In this document: positions 18,686-27,539 of the stretch, in pieces
How positions within the stretch are numbered: position 1 is the stretch's first letter
Layout of the letters: each line of letters opens with the position of its first letter
Made by a program: the position numbers and the translations under genes
Notes under the pieces: model-generated
What the model saw: only the letters and a program-made list of their open reading frames with translations
The model's database searches: none
Told to the model about the DNA's origin: nothing
NCBI RefSeq assembly: GCF_016725325.1
Contig: NZ_CP068083.1
Coordinates: 2,852,001-2,916,000 of the forward strand
Length of the DNA stretch: 64,000 bases
Direction: 5' to 3'
Source of the DNA: Sphingobacterium spiritivorum
Lineage (GTDB): Bacteria; Bacteroidota; Bacteroidia; Sphingobacteriales; Sphingobacteriaceae

Positions 18686-19888
18686 TTTGCCGGAGAGAAA
18701 GCCGGGAAACTGAACATACAGATTGCCGCACAATTCAACAACAGGGAAGAATTTGATATAGTCAGGAACAGCGAAATTACAACGCCTCAAATGACTTTGA
18801 ATGTCAGCACGATTTCCGAAGAAATTTCTTGGGAGCATCCCACATTCAAAAACTTTAACGGAAGTATCGGCATATCCGCTATGCAGCAGGACAATACCTA
18901 CAAAGGTCGGTATCTCATCCCTGCCTACAATTCCCAAACATACGGTGCATACTGGATTGAAAAATGGAAGAAGAACAAATGGGAGCTTCAGGGCGGTATC
19001 AGGTATGATTTTAAGCAAATCAGTACGGTACGATACCCTTACAATAACCAGCCTGTGGAGCATGACTTTGATTTTTCAACAATCGGGGCATCATTCAATA
19101 CCATCTACCATCTTTCAGACCATATCAGGATAAACGGAATGGTCAGCCTTGCCAATAGGGCTCCCCACGTTAACGAACTGCTCATTGACGGCATACATCA
19201 AGGTACTGCCACCTATGAACTTGGGGACGTAAACCTGAAAATAGAGCAGGCTGTAAACACGGTCTTGGGGCTTTCATATAGCAATGAAGAAAAATCAGTA
19301 AATATAGACTGGTCTGTATTCTACAATTCCATCAACAACTTTATCTATTTACAGCCCCGCCCGGGAGAGCCTGTATTGACCATTGCAGGTGCATTTCCCA
19401 AATTCGTCTATCAACAGGCTGATGCCTATCTCACGGGAACGGATTTATTAATCAATTACAAGCCTGTACAGAAACTGGACATCATAGGAAAGGCATCTTT
19501 GCTAAGGGCGTACAATAAAACGATAAACGACTGGCTGATTTCCATGCCATCGGACAGGTTTTCATTGGGGTTCAATTACGAACTGCCCGATATAAGGTCT
19601 TTCCAAAAATCCTATATCGGGATGGAAATTCCGCTGGTCTTAAAACAGACAAGAGTACCTGATGAAAACATACACGGCCAGCAGGATTATAAGCTGCCCC
19701 CTGATGGTTATCTCCTGACAAATATATCCGCTGGTACAGTGGTCAGTGTCTTGGGCAGGTCACTGAACATCAATCTTGCAGTGAGCAACCTGTTCAATAC
19801 CCGGTACAGAAACTACCTGAACAGCTTCAGGTATTTTACGGACGAAATGGGCAGAAACATCTCCGTTAGATTAAAGTACGTTTTCTGA
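18686..19888 (+). pseudogene. TonB-dependent receptor, 5'-truncated
   Basis: About 400 residues of beta-barrel from AGEKAGKLNIQIAAQFNNRE to the terminal strand RNISVRLKYVF. Barrel-typical segments include ANRAPHVNELLIDGIHQGTA and LAVSNLFNTRYRNYLNSFRY. The signal peptide, TonB box and plug domain (300 or more residues) are absent. The first ATG, 18791, lies mid-barrel. Truncation occurs at the same point where the divergent Fur-type gene loses its 5' end, so one deletion removed both promoters. The ancestor was probably a metal (zinc?) receptor under that regulator. Confidence 0.82.
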
Positions 19889-19923
19889 CAAACACGTTTT
19901 TCAACAATTAAATTTATATAACA

Positions 19924-20487
19924 ATGACACAGAAATTCAAACATTTTTCTTCGATTGCCGTAGCGGCAATCGTACTATTCGCAACCTCATGCAGCAAAGA
20001 CGATGACCCTATCCCCGAAGAAAACGACAACGAGGTAATCACTACGGTACAGCTACGTTTTAAGGAACAGGGAACCACGAACGAACTTCTTTATGCTTGG
20101 AAAGGTGCTGACGGAGCCGGAGGAAACGCCCCGGTCATAGACCAGATTGCACTGCAACCGGGTAAGTCCTATGATGTCAGCGTATCCTTTCTTGACGAGG
20201 TAAATGGTGAAGACATTACCGAAGAAGTAAGTGAGGAAAATATAGACCACCGTATTTATTACGTGCCATCTTCCACATCAAATATACAAATCACAAATTT
20301 GGATAAGGATGACAACAACGTTACGTTAGGGCTGGAAAGCGTTTGGACAACCACGACCGCTTCCACTGGTACGGTCAGGGTTGTGCTGCGCCATTATCCA
20401 CAGGGAGGAAAGATTGAAACGGACTTGATTAATGACCCTAAGTCATCAACTGACGTAGATATTCAATTTAATTCTAAAGTTGAATAA
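19924..20487 (+). CDS. Small outer-membrane lipoprotein linked to the TonB receptor
   Basis: A 187-residue lipoprotein: hydrophobic N-terminus ending in the lipobox LFATSCSKDDD (Cys about residue 23), then an acidic linker and a beta-rich domain (VITTVQLRFKEQGTTNELLY; SVWTTTTASTGTVRVVLRHY). It lies 35 bp after the receptor fragment and resembles the lipoproteins that accompany metal TonB receptors in Bacteroidota. No catalytic motif is visible. The coding frame is complete, but its upstream promoter was probably lost with the receptor's 5' end, so expression is uncertain. Confidence 0.75.
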   Translation: MTQKFKHFSSIAVAAIVLFATSCSKDDDPIPEENDNEVITTVQLRFKEQGTTNELLYAWKGADGAGGNAPVIDQIALQPGKSYDVSVSFLDEVNGEDITEEVSEENIDHRIYYVPSSTSNIQITNLDKDDNNVTLGLESVWTTTTASTGTVRVVLRHYPQGGKIETDLINDPKSSTDVDIQFNSKVE

Positions 20488-20555
20488 ACCCCGCACCAAG
20501 AAGAAGACCGGGCATCCGTCAGTATTTTAAGACCACAGCTTTTTAAGCAAACAAT

Positions 20556-20594
20556 AAAGCATTGCGATTATCTTTCGCAATGCTTTGTGGTTTT
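20556..20594 (+). terminator. Rho-independent terminator
   Basis: AAAGCATTGCGA (20556-20567) pairs perfectly with TCGCAATGCTTT (20575-20586) across a 7-nt loop, then GTGGTTTT. It separates the lipoprotein gene from copA. Confidence 0.8.
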
Positions 20595-20664
20595 AAAGAC
20601 CATCTAAAACTGGCTTTATGGCGATAACCATCTGATGAAGTGGCTCACCTATACAGGATTTCAA

Positions 20665-20702
20665 TAAATCTTACAAATCAAATCCAAAATTTCACAACAG
20701 TA
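20665..20702 (+). promoter_or_regulatory. 38-bp element shared by copA and copZ upstream regions, copy 1
   Basis: Begins TAAATCTTACAAATCAAA and ends TTTCACAACAGTA, about 50 bp before the copA start. It matches 31 of 38 positions of 23169-23206 before copZ. Both are followed 20-30 bp later by a TTTGCATT-containing block. It is a likely binding site for the HMA-AraC regulator. Confidence 0.65.
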
Positions 20703-20751
20703 CCCATAATTATAATAGCCAATTTTGCATTGTAAATTAAAGCAGGCAAAT

Positions 20752-23163
20752 ATGGCGACAAACAGAGAAAATATATACATACCGTTGGAGGATGTAGAAA
20801 GCGAACACTGTGCATTAATCGTTGAAAAGGGATTGGCACAGGTAAAAGGCGTAGAAACCCATAAAGTAGAGCTGAACAACCGCAGGGCAGCGATTACAGT
20901 AGATAGCAATGAAACCGTAGGCGAAGCTGTTAAGGCAATTAAAGATTTAGGTTACGGAGTTCCTACGGTTAAAAGTGCTTTTCCGGTATTGGGCATGACC
21001 TGTGCATCCTGTGCGGGCAGTGCCGAAAGCATTGTTAAATACCAACCGGGAGTAGTTAATGCTTCCGTGAACTTTGCAACGGGCAATCTTACCGTGGAAT
21101 ATCTGCCCAATATGACCGATGCCTCCACCCTGCAAAAAGCGGTTCAGGGAGTAGGTTACGACCTATTGATTGAAGACAAAACCAAGCAGCAGGAAACGCT
21201 CGAAGCCATCCACGAAAAGAAATTCCGAACCTTGAAAAACAAGACCATTTGGGCAATTATCCTTTCCCTGCCCGTGGTAATCATAGGAATGTTCTTTATG
21301 GATATGCCCTATGCAGACCCGATAATGTGGCTCTTTTCCACGCCCGTTGTAATATGGTTGGGCAGGGATTTTTTTGTAAACGCTTGGAAGCAGGCAAAGC
21401 ACCGTTCCGCCAATATGGATACGCTGGTGGCATTGAGTACAGGTATTGCCTACCTGTTCAGTGTTTTCAATATGCTGTTTGCCGACTTTTGGCATCAACG
21501 GGGACTGCATGCTCACGTATATTTTGAAGCGGCTGCCGTTATTATCGCATTCATCCTCTTGGGAAAACTGCTGGAAGAAAGAGCCAAAGGCAACACCTCT
21601 TCAGCCATTAAGAAGCTGATGGGCTTGCAGCCAAAAACGGTCATCGTGGTACATGCGGACGGAACGGAAAAGCAGACCGCTATCGAAGACGTAAGCGCAG
21701 GCGATGTGATACTCGTAAAGCCCGGTGAAAAGATTGCGGTAGACGGCATGGTCATATCGGGCAATTCGTATGTGGACGAAAGCATGTTAAGCGGTGAGCC
21801 TGTACCTGTATTGAAAAAAGAAAAAGAAAAAGTATTTGCAGGAACGATTAACCAAAAAGGCAGCTTCCGGTTCAGGGCGGTAAAAGTGGGCAAAGAAACC
21901 ATGCTTGCCCACATCATCAAAATGGTGCAGGATGCACAGGGAAGCAAAGCACCCGTACAGAAACTGGTCGATAGGATTGCGGGCATCTTTGTTCCCACAG
22001 TGATAGGTATTGCCATCCTGACATTTACGCTATGGTTGATTTTGGGAGGCGAAAACGGGGTTGTTCAAGGTCTGTTGGCAGCCGTTACGGTATTGGTCAT
22101 TGCCTGCCCCTGTGCTTTAGGCTTAGCGACACCCACCGCTATTATGGTAGGCGTTGGTAAAGGTGCTGAAAATGGCATTTTGATAAAGGATGCCGAAAGT
22201 TTGGAACTGGCCAAAAAAGTAAATGCCATCGTTTTGGACAAAACCGGAACCATCACCGAGGGAAGACCACAGGTAACGGGCATTAAATGGCTGAACAATG
22301 AGGACACTGCAAAAGAAATCCTTTTGAGCATCGAAAAGCAATCCGAGCATCCATTGGCAGAAGCCGTAGTGAAGCATCTTGGCGATGTAGCGACCACCTC
22401 TTTATCCATGTTCGACAGCATTACGGGCAAAGGCGCAAAAGCAGACCATGACAACGAAACCTATTATGTAGGCAACAAAAAGCTATTGGCAGAAAACAAC
22501 ATTGCCATTGCCGGCGAATTACAAGACCAGGCCGAAGAATGGGGCAAACAGTCTAAAACCGTTATCTGGTTTGCAAACAGCAAAAAGGCTCTTGCTGTAA
22601 TCGCTATCGCCGATAAGATTAAGGAAACATCGGTGCGGGCTATCCGGGAAATGCAGGAAATGGGCATTGACCTGTATATGCTGACCGGAGATAATGAAGC
22701 TACTGCAAAAGCCATTGCGGAGCAGACAGGCATCAAGCATTACAAAGCCGAAGTTTTGCCACAGCACAAAGCCGACTTTGTGAAAGAACTGCAAAGTAAA
22801 GGAAAGGTAGTGGCAATGGTGGGCGATGGTATCAACGACAGCACCGCATTGGCAACAGCCGATGTAAGTATCGCAATGGGCAAAGGCAGCGACATCGCAA
22901 TGGACGTAGCCAAGATGACCATCATTTCGTCCGACCTGACCAAGATACCGCAGGCAATACGCTTGTCCAAACAGACCGTAGCCACCATCAAGCAAAACCT
23001 GTTCTGGGCGTTTATCTACAACGTAATCGGCATTCCGGTAGCGGCAGGCATCCTTTACCCTGTTAACGGCTTCCTGCTCAACCCGATGATTGCGGGTGCG
23101 GCAATGGCATTGAGCAGCGTGAGCGTGGTCAGTAACAGCCTGCGGTTGAAGTGGAAGAAATAA
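20752..23163 (+). CDS. copA: Cu(I)-exporting P1B-type ATPase, CPC type
   Basis: An 803-residue P-type ATPase pumping Cu(I) from the cytosol. I chose ATG 20752 (MATNRENIYI) over 20725. Residues 1-65 are a degenerate HMA domain without CxxC (SEHCALIV); about 75-140 is a second HMA with GMTCASC. The membrane CPC motif (ACPCALGLATPT), phosphorylation site DKTGTITEG, SEHPLAEA (HP motif) and hinge GDGINDSTALATAD are all present. It follows a terminator and a 38-bp upstream element shared with the chaperone gene copZ 100 bp downstream. No defects are seen. A second, CPH-type ATPase is encoded at 25413. Confidence 0.95.
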   Translation: MATNRENIYIPLEDVESEHCALIVEKGLAQVKGVETHKVELNNRRAAITVDSNETVGEAVKAIKDLGYGVPTVKSAFPVLGMTCASCAGSAESIVKYQPGVVNASVNFATGNLTVEYLPNMTDASTLQKAVQGVGYDLLIEDKTKQQETLEAIHEKKFRTLKNKTIWAIILSLPVVIIGMFFMDMPYADPIMWLFSTPVVIWLGRDFFVNAWKQAKHRSANMDTLVALSTGIAYLFSVFNMLFADFWHQRGLHAHVYFEAAAVIIAFILLGKLLEERAKGNTSSAIKKLMGLQPKTVIVVHADGTEKQTAIEDVSAGDVILVKPGEKIAVDGMVISGNSYVDESMLSGEPVPVLKKEKEKVFAGTINQKGSFRFRAVKVGKETMLAHIIKMVQDAQGSKAPVQKLVDRIAGIFVPTVIGIAILTFTLWLILGGENGVVQGLLAAVTVLVIACPCALGLATPTAIMVGVGKGAENGILIKDAESLELAKKVNAIVLDKTGTITEGRPQVTGIKWLNNEDTAKEILLSIEKQSEHPLAEAVVKHLGDVATTSLSMFDSITGKGAKADHDNETYYVGNKKLLAENNIAIAGELQDQAEEWGKQSKTVIWFANSKKALAVIAIADKIKETSVRAIREMQEMGIDLYMLTGDNEATAKAIAEQTGIKHYKAEVLPQHKADFVKELQSKGKVVAMVGDGINDSTALATADVSIAMGKGSDIAMDVAKMTIISSDLTKIPQAIRLSKQTVATIKQNLFWAFIYNVIGIPVAAGILYPVNGFLLNPMIAGAAMALSSVSVVSNSLRLKWKK

Positions 23164-23168
23164 AACAG

Positions 23169-23206
23169 TAAATCTCACAAATCAAACAAGAAATTACACA
23201 ACAATA
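23169..23206 (+). promoter_or_regulatory. 38-bp element shared by copA and copZ upstream regions, copy 2
   Basis: Begins TAAATCTCACAAATCAAA and ends TTACACAACAATA. Seven of 38 positions differ from the copy before copA. The following AAATTTGCATT also matches the copA upstream ATTTTGCATT. The element gives copZ its own promoter despite lying right behind copA. Confidence 0.65.
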
Positions 23207-23262
23207 ACTAACTGAATAGTACGGAAATTTGCATTATCAGATAACTCTAAAATTTGTAAACA

Positions 23263-23484
23263 ATGGAAAATAAACAATTTCAATTCAAGACGAACATCAA
23301 TTGCGGCGGCTGTATCGCATCTGTAAAGCCGCACTTGGACAAGGCAGAGGGCATCTGCCATTGGGAAGTGGACACGGCCAACAAGGACAAAGTACTTACC
23401 GTGAAGTCCGAGGGCATTACCGAGCATGAAGTAATATCGACCGTGCAAAAGGCAGGCTTCAAAATAGAACCTTTGGATGCCTAA
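23263..23484 (+). CDS. copZ: Copper chaperone (HMA domain protein)
   Basis: A 73-residue single HMA domain with the metal site NCGGCIASVK (CxxC), then a babbab ferredoxin-like core ending AGFKIEPLDA. Such CopZ-like proteins carry Cu(I) to P1B ATPases and sensors in the cytosol; there is no signal peptide. It lies directly after copA and shares its upstream regulatory element. A strong terminator follows 16 bp after the stop. Confidence 0.9.
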   Translation: MENKQFQFKTNINCGGCIASVKPHLDKAEGICHWEVDTANKDKVLTVKSEGITEHEVISTVQKAGFKIEPLDA

Positions 23485-23499
23485 GCCAGCAACTTTTTG

Positions 23500-23567
23500 A
23501 AATGCCCTTTTTCCGACCGAATTTCCATGAGGTTGGGTTGATGAAAAAGGGCATTTTATCAATTCTG
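23500..23567 (+). terminator. Rho-independent terminator after copZ
   Basis: AAATGCCCTTTTTC pairs with GAAAAAGGGCATTTT across a ~38-nt loop that itself may fold. The T-rich 3' arm gives the U tract. Confidence 0.75.
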
Positions 23568-23656
23568 AAAAAAGGCGATAGGTTATTGCGTATATGGCAT
23601 TATTTTTCCATATAGCAAAAAAAACGTAAAACGATATAAAAAACCAATCTAATTTG

Positions 23657-23664
23657 TAACTTTG
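23657..23664 (+). promoter_or_regulatory. -7 box before the Cys-rich protein gene
   Basis: TAACTTTG fits TAnnTTTG. It ends only 5 bp before the TTG start at 23670, so transcription would begin at or next to the start codon. Either the mRNA is leaderless or the true start is a later codon. Confidence 0.5.
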
Positions 23665-23669
23665 TTGCG

Positions 23670-24056
23670 TTGAAAAATTATAGAATACATATAGGCATTT
23701 TGACATTGTTCTGTTTGGTTTTCTTTATGATACCAAGTCAGAGCTATGCCTGTTCCAAAAATTCAACAAAGACCGAGCAGTCTTCCTGCTCAAAGGAGAA
23801 ATCCAAAAAATCAGAACATACAAAAGGTTGCAAGAGCAAATCCTGTAAAAAATGCAAAAGTGACAAATGCGGGGGCGGTTGTTCCCACAGCTCTTGCAGG
23901 TGCGGTGCTTCAACCACTTCCCTAAATGTCCCAACCGTAATCGAATTAAAGGCAAAAGATCACTTAGCAGCAGCTAAAAAGCAAAAATTCGCTTTCAAAG
24001 AAGCCTATTATTCTTCGGGCTTTTTTTCCATTTGGCTACCGCCTAAAATAAGCTAA
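23670..24056 (+). CDS. Small exported Cys/Lys-rich protein
   Basis: A 128-residue protein with a signal peptide (hydrophobic GILTLFCLVFFMIPSQSYAC) and a short mature part in which about ten cysteines alternate with Lys and Ser (CKSKSCKKCKSDKCGGGC; HSSCRCGAS). The final ~40 residues (LKAKDHLAAAKKQKFAFKEA) are helical and Cys-poor. The Cys spacing recalls metallothionein-like metal scavengers, and it lies among copper genes with its own -7 box, so a periplasmic copper-binding role is plausible but unproven. The start is a TTG; ATG at about residue 20 lies inside the signal segment and is less likely. Confidence 0.65.
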   Translation: MKNYRIHIGILTLFCLVFFMIPSQSYACSKNSTKTEQSSCSKEKSKKSEHTKGCKSKSCKKCKSDKCGGGCSHSSCRCGASTTSLNVPTVIELKAKDHLAAAKKQKFAFKEAYYSSGFFSIWLPPKIS

Positions 24057-24092
24057 ATTTATGGCCTGCCAGCCATAGGTATGTCCTGTCAG

Positions 24093-24111
24093 AAGCCGCT
24101 TCGGCTTTTTG
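24093..24111 (+). terminator. Short hairpin terminator
   Basis: AAGCCG (24093-24098), a 3-nt loop, then CGGCTT (24102-24107) and TTTT. It ends the Cys-rich protein transcript before the copper operon that starts at 24193. Confidence 0.6.
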
Positions 24112-24192
24112 CAAATCCCTTATTTGTATCATTTATTTAAAGTTTAAAACAGAAATGGGCTTTCAATACTTCATTTCTAAAAAGTAATTATT

Positions 24193-25074
24193 ATGAAATC
24201 ATTATCAAAAATAGTGATGGTAATCGCCGTATTACTATCCTCAATGAATGGTTTCGCACAAATCAAAAATGCGAAAACAGAAACCGTAAAGATTTACGGC
24301 AATTGTGGTATGTGTAAAACCACCATCGAAAAAGCAGGTAACATAAAAAAGGTAGCCAACGTGGACTGGAACAAAGATACCAAGATGGCTACGCTCACGT
24401 ATGACAGCGAGAAAACAAATCAGGATGAAATCCTGAAACGTATCGCTTTGGCGGGTTATGATAGTGAGAAGTTCCGTGCGCCGGATGACGTATATGCGAA
24501 ACTGGCTGAATGCTGCCAGTACGATAGACCTTTGAAGACAATTGCCCAAAACAAAGGGGCGGCAATGGACATGAAAGTCGGACATGGCAATCACAACCAC
24601 GGTGAAATGGCAGCACCCGCTAACAAGGATGCAGCTCAAAATCAATCACAGCTAAAAGCTGTGTTTGACAACTACTTTTCAGTGAAAGATGCTTTGATAA
24701 AAACCGATGAGGCAACTGCATCTGCCAAAGCCGCTGAATTGGCTGCATCCCTTAAAGCAGTCGATATGAACAAGCTTTCGGCAGAGGAACATACGGCTTG
24801 GATGAAAGTAATGCAGGACTTGACAGCTAATGCGGAAAGCATTTCAAAATCAAAAGACGTTGCAAAACAAAGAAGTGCTTTTGCGGCACTTTCGGGAAGC
24901 ATCTACATACTGGCTAAAGTGTCTAAACAGGATACACCAGTTTATTACCAGCACTGTCCTATGTACAATGGAGGTAAGGGGGCCAATTGGCTAAGTAAAG
25001 AGAATGCCATTAAAAACCCATATTACGGCTCACAGATGCTTACCTGCGGCAGTACGGTCGAAACCATTAAATAA
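24193..25074 (+). CDS. Periplasmic HMA plus DUF3347 protein
   Basis: A 293-residue exported protein (signal MKSLSKIVMVIAVLLSSMNG). Residues about 28-110 form an HMA domain with NCGMCKTTIEKAG and the extra AECCQYDRP motif. A His-rich linker (HGNHNHGEM) leads to DUF3347 (about 150-293) with QHCPMYNGGKGANWLSKE and NPYYGSQMLTCGS. DUF3347 is frequent in Bacteroidota copper clusters and its Cys/Met/His set suggests copper handling. The HMA domain is a close relative of the one at the tail of the CusB-like adaptor. First gene of a tight rightward operon running through to the multicopper oxidase. Confidence 0.88.
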   Translation: MKSLSKIVMVIAVLLSSMNGFAQIKNAKTETVKIYGNCGMCKTTIEKAGNIKKVANVDWNKDTKMATLTYDSEKTNQDEILKRIALAGYDSEKFRAPDDVYAKLAECCQYDRPLKTIAQNKGAAMDMKVGHGNHNHGEMAAPANKDAAQNQSQLKAVFDNYFSVKDALIKTDEATASAKAAELAASLKAVDMNKLSAEEHTAWMKVMQDLTANAESISKSKDVAKQRSAFAALSGSIYILAKVSKQDTPVYYQHCPMYNGGKGANWLSKENAIKNPYYGSQMLTCGSTVETIK

Positions 25075-25088
25075 CAGGTCGGAAAGCT

Positions 25089-25394
25089 ATGGAACAGTAT
25101 AGTGATATGGTGCAGGCTCTTAAAGACCTAAGACAACGTGGGTACAGTATTGATTTTAGTCTGTTGCCGGACTGCCTTTACTGTGCGTCAAAGAGCCTGA
25201 AACTAAAACCGGAGGATTTTACGGTTACGGAAACTCATAGGTTTGAAAGCCTCGACAGCAGTCCTGATAACAATGCCGTGATTTATGCCATATCGTCCAA
25301 TGACGGTAAGAGCAAAGGGGTACTTGTTGATGCCTATGGTACTTATGCTGAAGAAATGACCCATGAGATGGTAAAAAAATTAAATGCAACATAA
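25089..25394 (+). CDS. Small 'phosphoribosylpyrophosphate synthetase'-annotated family protein
   Basis: A 101-residue protein (MEQYSDMVQALKDLRQRGYS; NNAVIYAISSNDGKSKGVLV; DAYGTYAEEMTHEMVKKL). Relatives in Bacteroidota often carry the name phosphoribosylpyrophosphate synthetase, but it is far too short for that enzyme and shows no PRPP loop, so the name should not be taken as function. It occurs in copper/iron-handling neighbourhoods; the single CLYC motif (LPDCLYCASKS) could bind metal. It lies 14 bp after the HMA-DUF3347 gene and 18 bp before the CPH ATPase. Confidence 0.7.
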   Translation: MEQYSDMVQALKDLRQRGYSIDFSLLPDCLYCASKSLKLKPEDFTVTETHRFESLDSSPDNNAVIYAISSNDGKSKGVLVDAYGTYAEEMTHEMVKKLNAT

Positions 25395-25412
25395 CTTTTA
25401 AAATCCCTTGTT

Positions 25413-27533
25413 ATGAAAAAATACACGTGTCCCATGCACCCGCAGGTGCTAAAAGACGAACCGGGCAAATGCCCTCTTTGTGGCATGGCATTGGTTCCCG
25501 GTGGCGGTACGTCAGCTTCTCATGAACACACGCCAGAACATGAGCATTCCGGGCATTCTCAACATGGCCATGATGACGAAAACTTTGATAAACATGAGGG
25601 GCATAATACAGGCGATTTCCTCACACGTTTTTGGATAAGCCTTGTCATTACAATCCCTATCCTGCTCCTGTCGCACATGATACAGCAATGGTTGGGTTTC
25701 TCCCTTGCTTTCAATGGCGATAAATATGTGCTGTTGGCATTGGGTACGGTGATTTATTGCTATGGAGGCTTACCGTTCCTAAAGGGAATGATTGGCGAGG
25801 TGAAAGCCAAAGCCATAGGGATGATGACACTTGTTGCCATTGCCATATCCGTAGCCTATGTTTATTCCGTAGCCGTTGTATTTGGCTTGCAGGGTATGGA
25901 CTTCTTTTGGGAACTGGCAACCCTAATTGACATCATGCTGTTAGGGCATTGGCTGGAAATGCGTTCCCAAATGGCTGCTTCACGGGCATTACAGTCATTG
26001 GTGGCTTTGCTGCCCAACGATGTTACCGTGGAACGTGGCGGAGAAGCTGTAAAGATAAAGCTCGAAGACCTGCAAAGCGGTGAAACGGCTATCATAAAAC
26101 CGGGAGAAAAAATTCCAGCCGATGGATTGGTACTGGAGGGGCTTTCGTATATCAACGAGAGTATGCTTACCGGGGAAAGTGTTCCCGTAAAAAAGGAAAA
26201 GGACGGAAAGGTCATCGCAGGCTCTATCAATGGCGATGGTGCGCTGAAAGTTAAGGTAACAGCCGTGGGAAAAGACAGCTACCTGAACAGGGTTATCAAT
26301 CTTGTGCAGGAAGCGCAGGCTACTAAGTCTAATACACAGAACCTTGCGGACAAAGTTGCCAAATGGCTCACCTTTATTGCCATTGCCGTGGGCATAGGCA
26401 CATTTGCCTATTGGTATGCAAGCAGTGGAGATATTGCCTTTGCGCTTGAAAGAATGGTGACGGTAATGGTAACGGCCTGCCCGCACGCATTGGGCGTGGC
26501 TATCCCGTTGGTGGTCGCCATTTCCACAACGCTTTCGGCGACCAATGGCCTGCTCATCCGCAACCGTACGGCATTTGAAACCACCCGAAAACTTTCCACC
26601 GTCATTTTTGATAAGACCGGAACGCTCACCAAAGGTTCCCATGCCGTAGAAAAGGTTATACCGTTAACAGACGAATATAATGCCGATGAGGTTATCCAGT
26701 ATGCTGCCGCAGTACAGCAAAATTCGGAACACCATATCGCCAAAGGCATTATGGCTACATTGAAAGAAAAGAGCCTTGCCTTATGGAAGTCTGAAAACTT
26801 CAGCTATATGCAGGGCATAGGTGTTAAAGGTGTTGTGAACGGGAAAAATGTCGTAGCTGGCGGCCCGAATTATTTCACCGAAAACCACCTTTCCCTGCCG
26901 GAAATACCAAGCGAAATCAATCAGGAAGCCGAAACGGTCAACTTTGTCCTCATTGATGACCGGGTAATCGGCATCATTACTTTGGCAGACAGCATCCGTG
27001 AGGGGTCGGCACAGGCGATTGAGGAACTCAAAAAAATGGGCATCAAGTCCTTTCTGCTCACCGGGGACAACGACAGGATTGCTGCTGCCGTAGCCGGAAA
27101 ATTGGGTATGGACGGGTATTTGGCTAATGTGCTTCCGCACAACAAGCAGGAGAAAGTAAAGGAGTTTCAGGCAAAAGGCGAAATCGTAGCAATGACTGGT
27201 GATGGTGTAAATGATGCACCTGCACTGGCACAGGCAGATGTGGGCATTGCCGTGGGTTCCGGTACGGACGTGGCTGCCGAAACAGCGGATATCATATTGG
27301 TAGACAGCGACCCGAGGGATGTGGTCAAACTGATTGACTTCGGCAAACTTACCTACAAAAAGATGGTACAGAACCTGATATGGGCGGTTGGCTACAACGT
27401 GGTGGCAATACCCCTTGCGGCAGGCGTACTCTATCCGAATTTTGTTTTAAGTCCCGCTATGGGTGCTGTGCTGATGAGTGTAAGCACCATTGTAGTGGCT
27501 ATTAACGCAAGTTTTTTAAAAATCAAAAAATAA
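25413..27533 (+). CDS. copB: Copper-transporting P1B-type ATPase, CPH type
   Basis: A 706-residue P-type ATPase. The N-terminus has a heavy-metal-binding domain, YTCPMHPQVLKDEPGKCPLC, then a His-rich linker (HEHTPEHEHSGHSQHGH). The membrane metal site is CPH (TACPHALGVAIPLVVAI), the mark of CopB-type pumps. DKTGTLTKG, SEHHIAKG and GDGVNDAPALAQADVG are all present. CopA has CPC, so the two pumps likely differ in ion form or role, for example Cu(II)/Cu(I) or periplasmic loading. The gene lies in one operon with DUF3347, DUF305, TRASH and oxidase genes. Confidence 0.94.
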   Translation: MKKYTCPMHPQVLKDEPGKCPLCGMALVPGGGTSASHEHTPEHEHSGHSQHGHDDENFDKHEGHNTGDFLTRFWISLVITIPILLLSHMIQQWLGFSLAFNGDKYVLLALGTVIYCYGGLPFLKGMIGEVKAKAIGMMTLVAIAISVAYVYSVAVVFGLQGMDFFWELATLIDIMLLGHWLEMRSQMAASRALQSLVALLPNDVTVERGGEAVKIKLEDLQSGETAIIKPGEKIPADGLVLEGLSYINESMLTGESVPVKKEKDGKVIAGSINGDGALKVKVTAVGKDSYLNRVINLVQEAQATKSNTQNLADKVAKWLTFIAIAVGIGTFAYWYASSGDIAFALERMVTVMVTACPHALGVAIPLVVAISTTLSATNGLLIRNRTAFETTRKLSTVIFDKTGTLTKGSHAVEKVIPLTDEYNADEVIQYAAAVQQNSEHHIAKGIMATLKEKSLALWKSENFSYMQGIGVKGVVNGKNVVAGGPNYFTENHLSLPEIPSEINQEAETVNFVLIDDRVIGIITLADSIREGSAQAIEELKKMGIKSFLLTGDNDRIAAAVAGKLGMDGYLANVLPHNKQEKVKEFQAKGEIVAMTGDGVNDAPALAQADVGIAVGSGTDVAAETADIILVDSDPRDVVKLIDFGKLTYKKMVQNLIWAVGYNVVAIPLAAGVLYPNFVLSPAMGAVLMSVSTIVVAINASFLKIKK

Positions 27534-27539
27534 ATAAAA

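Noticed and set aside
18431..19063. A 210-codon leftward frame as a complete Fur gene
   Set aside because: Only the part to ~18683 resembles Fur; the rest is antisense to the TonB-receptor barrel.
25089..25394. A true PRPP synthetase
   Set aside because: It is 101 residues and lacks the PRPP-binding loop; the common name is not supported.
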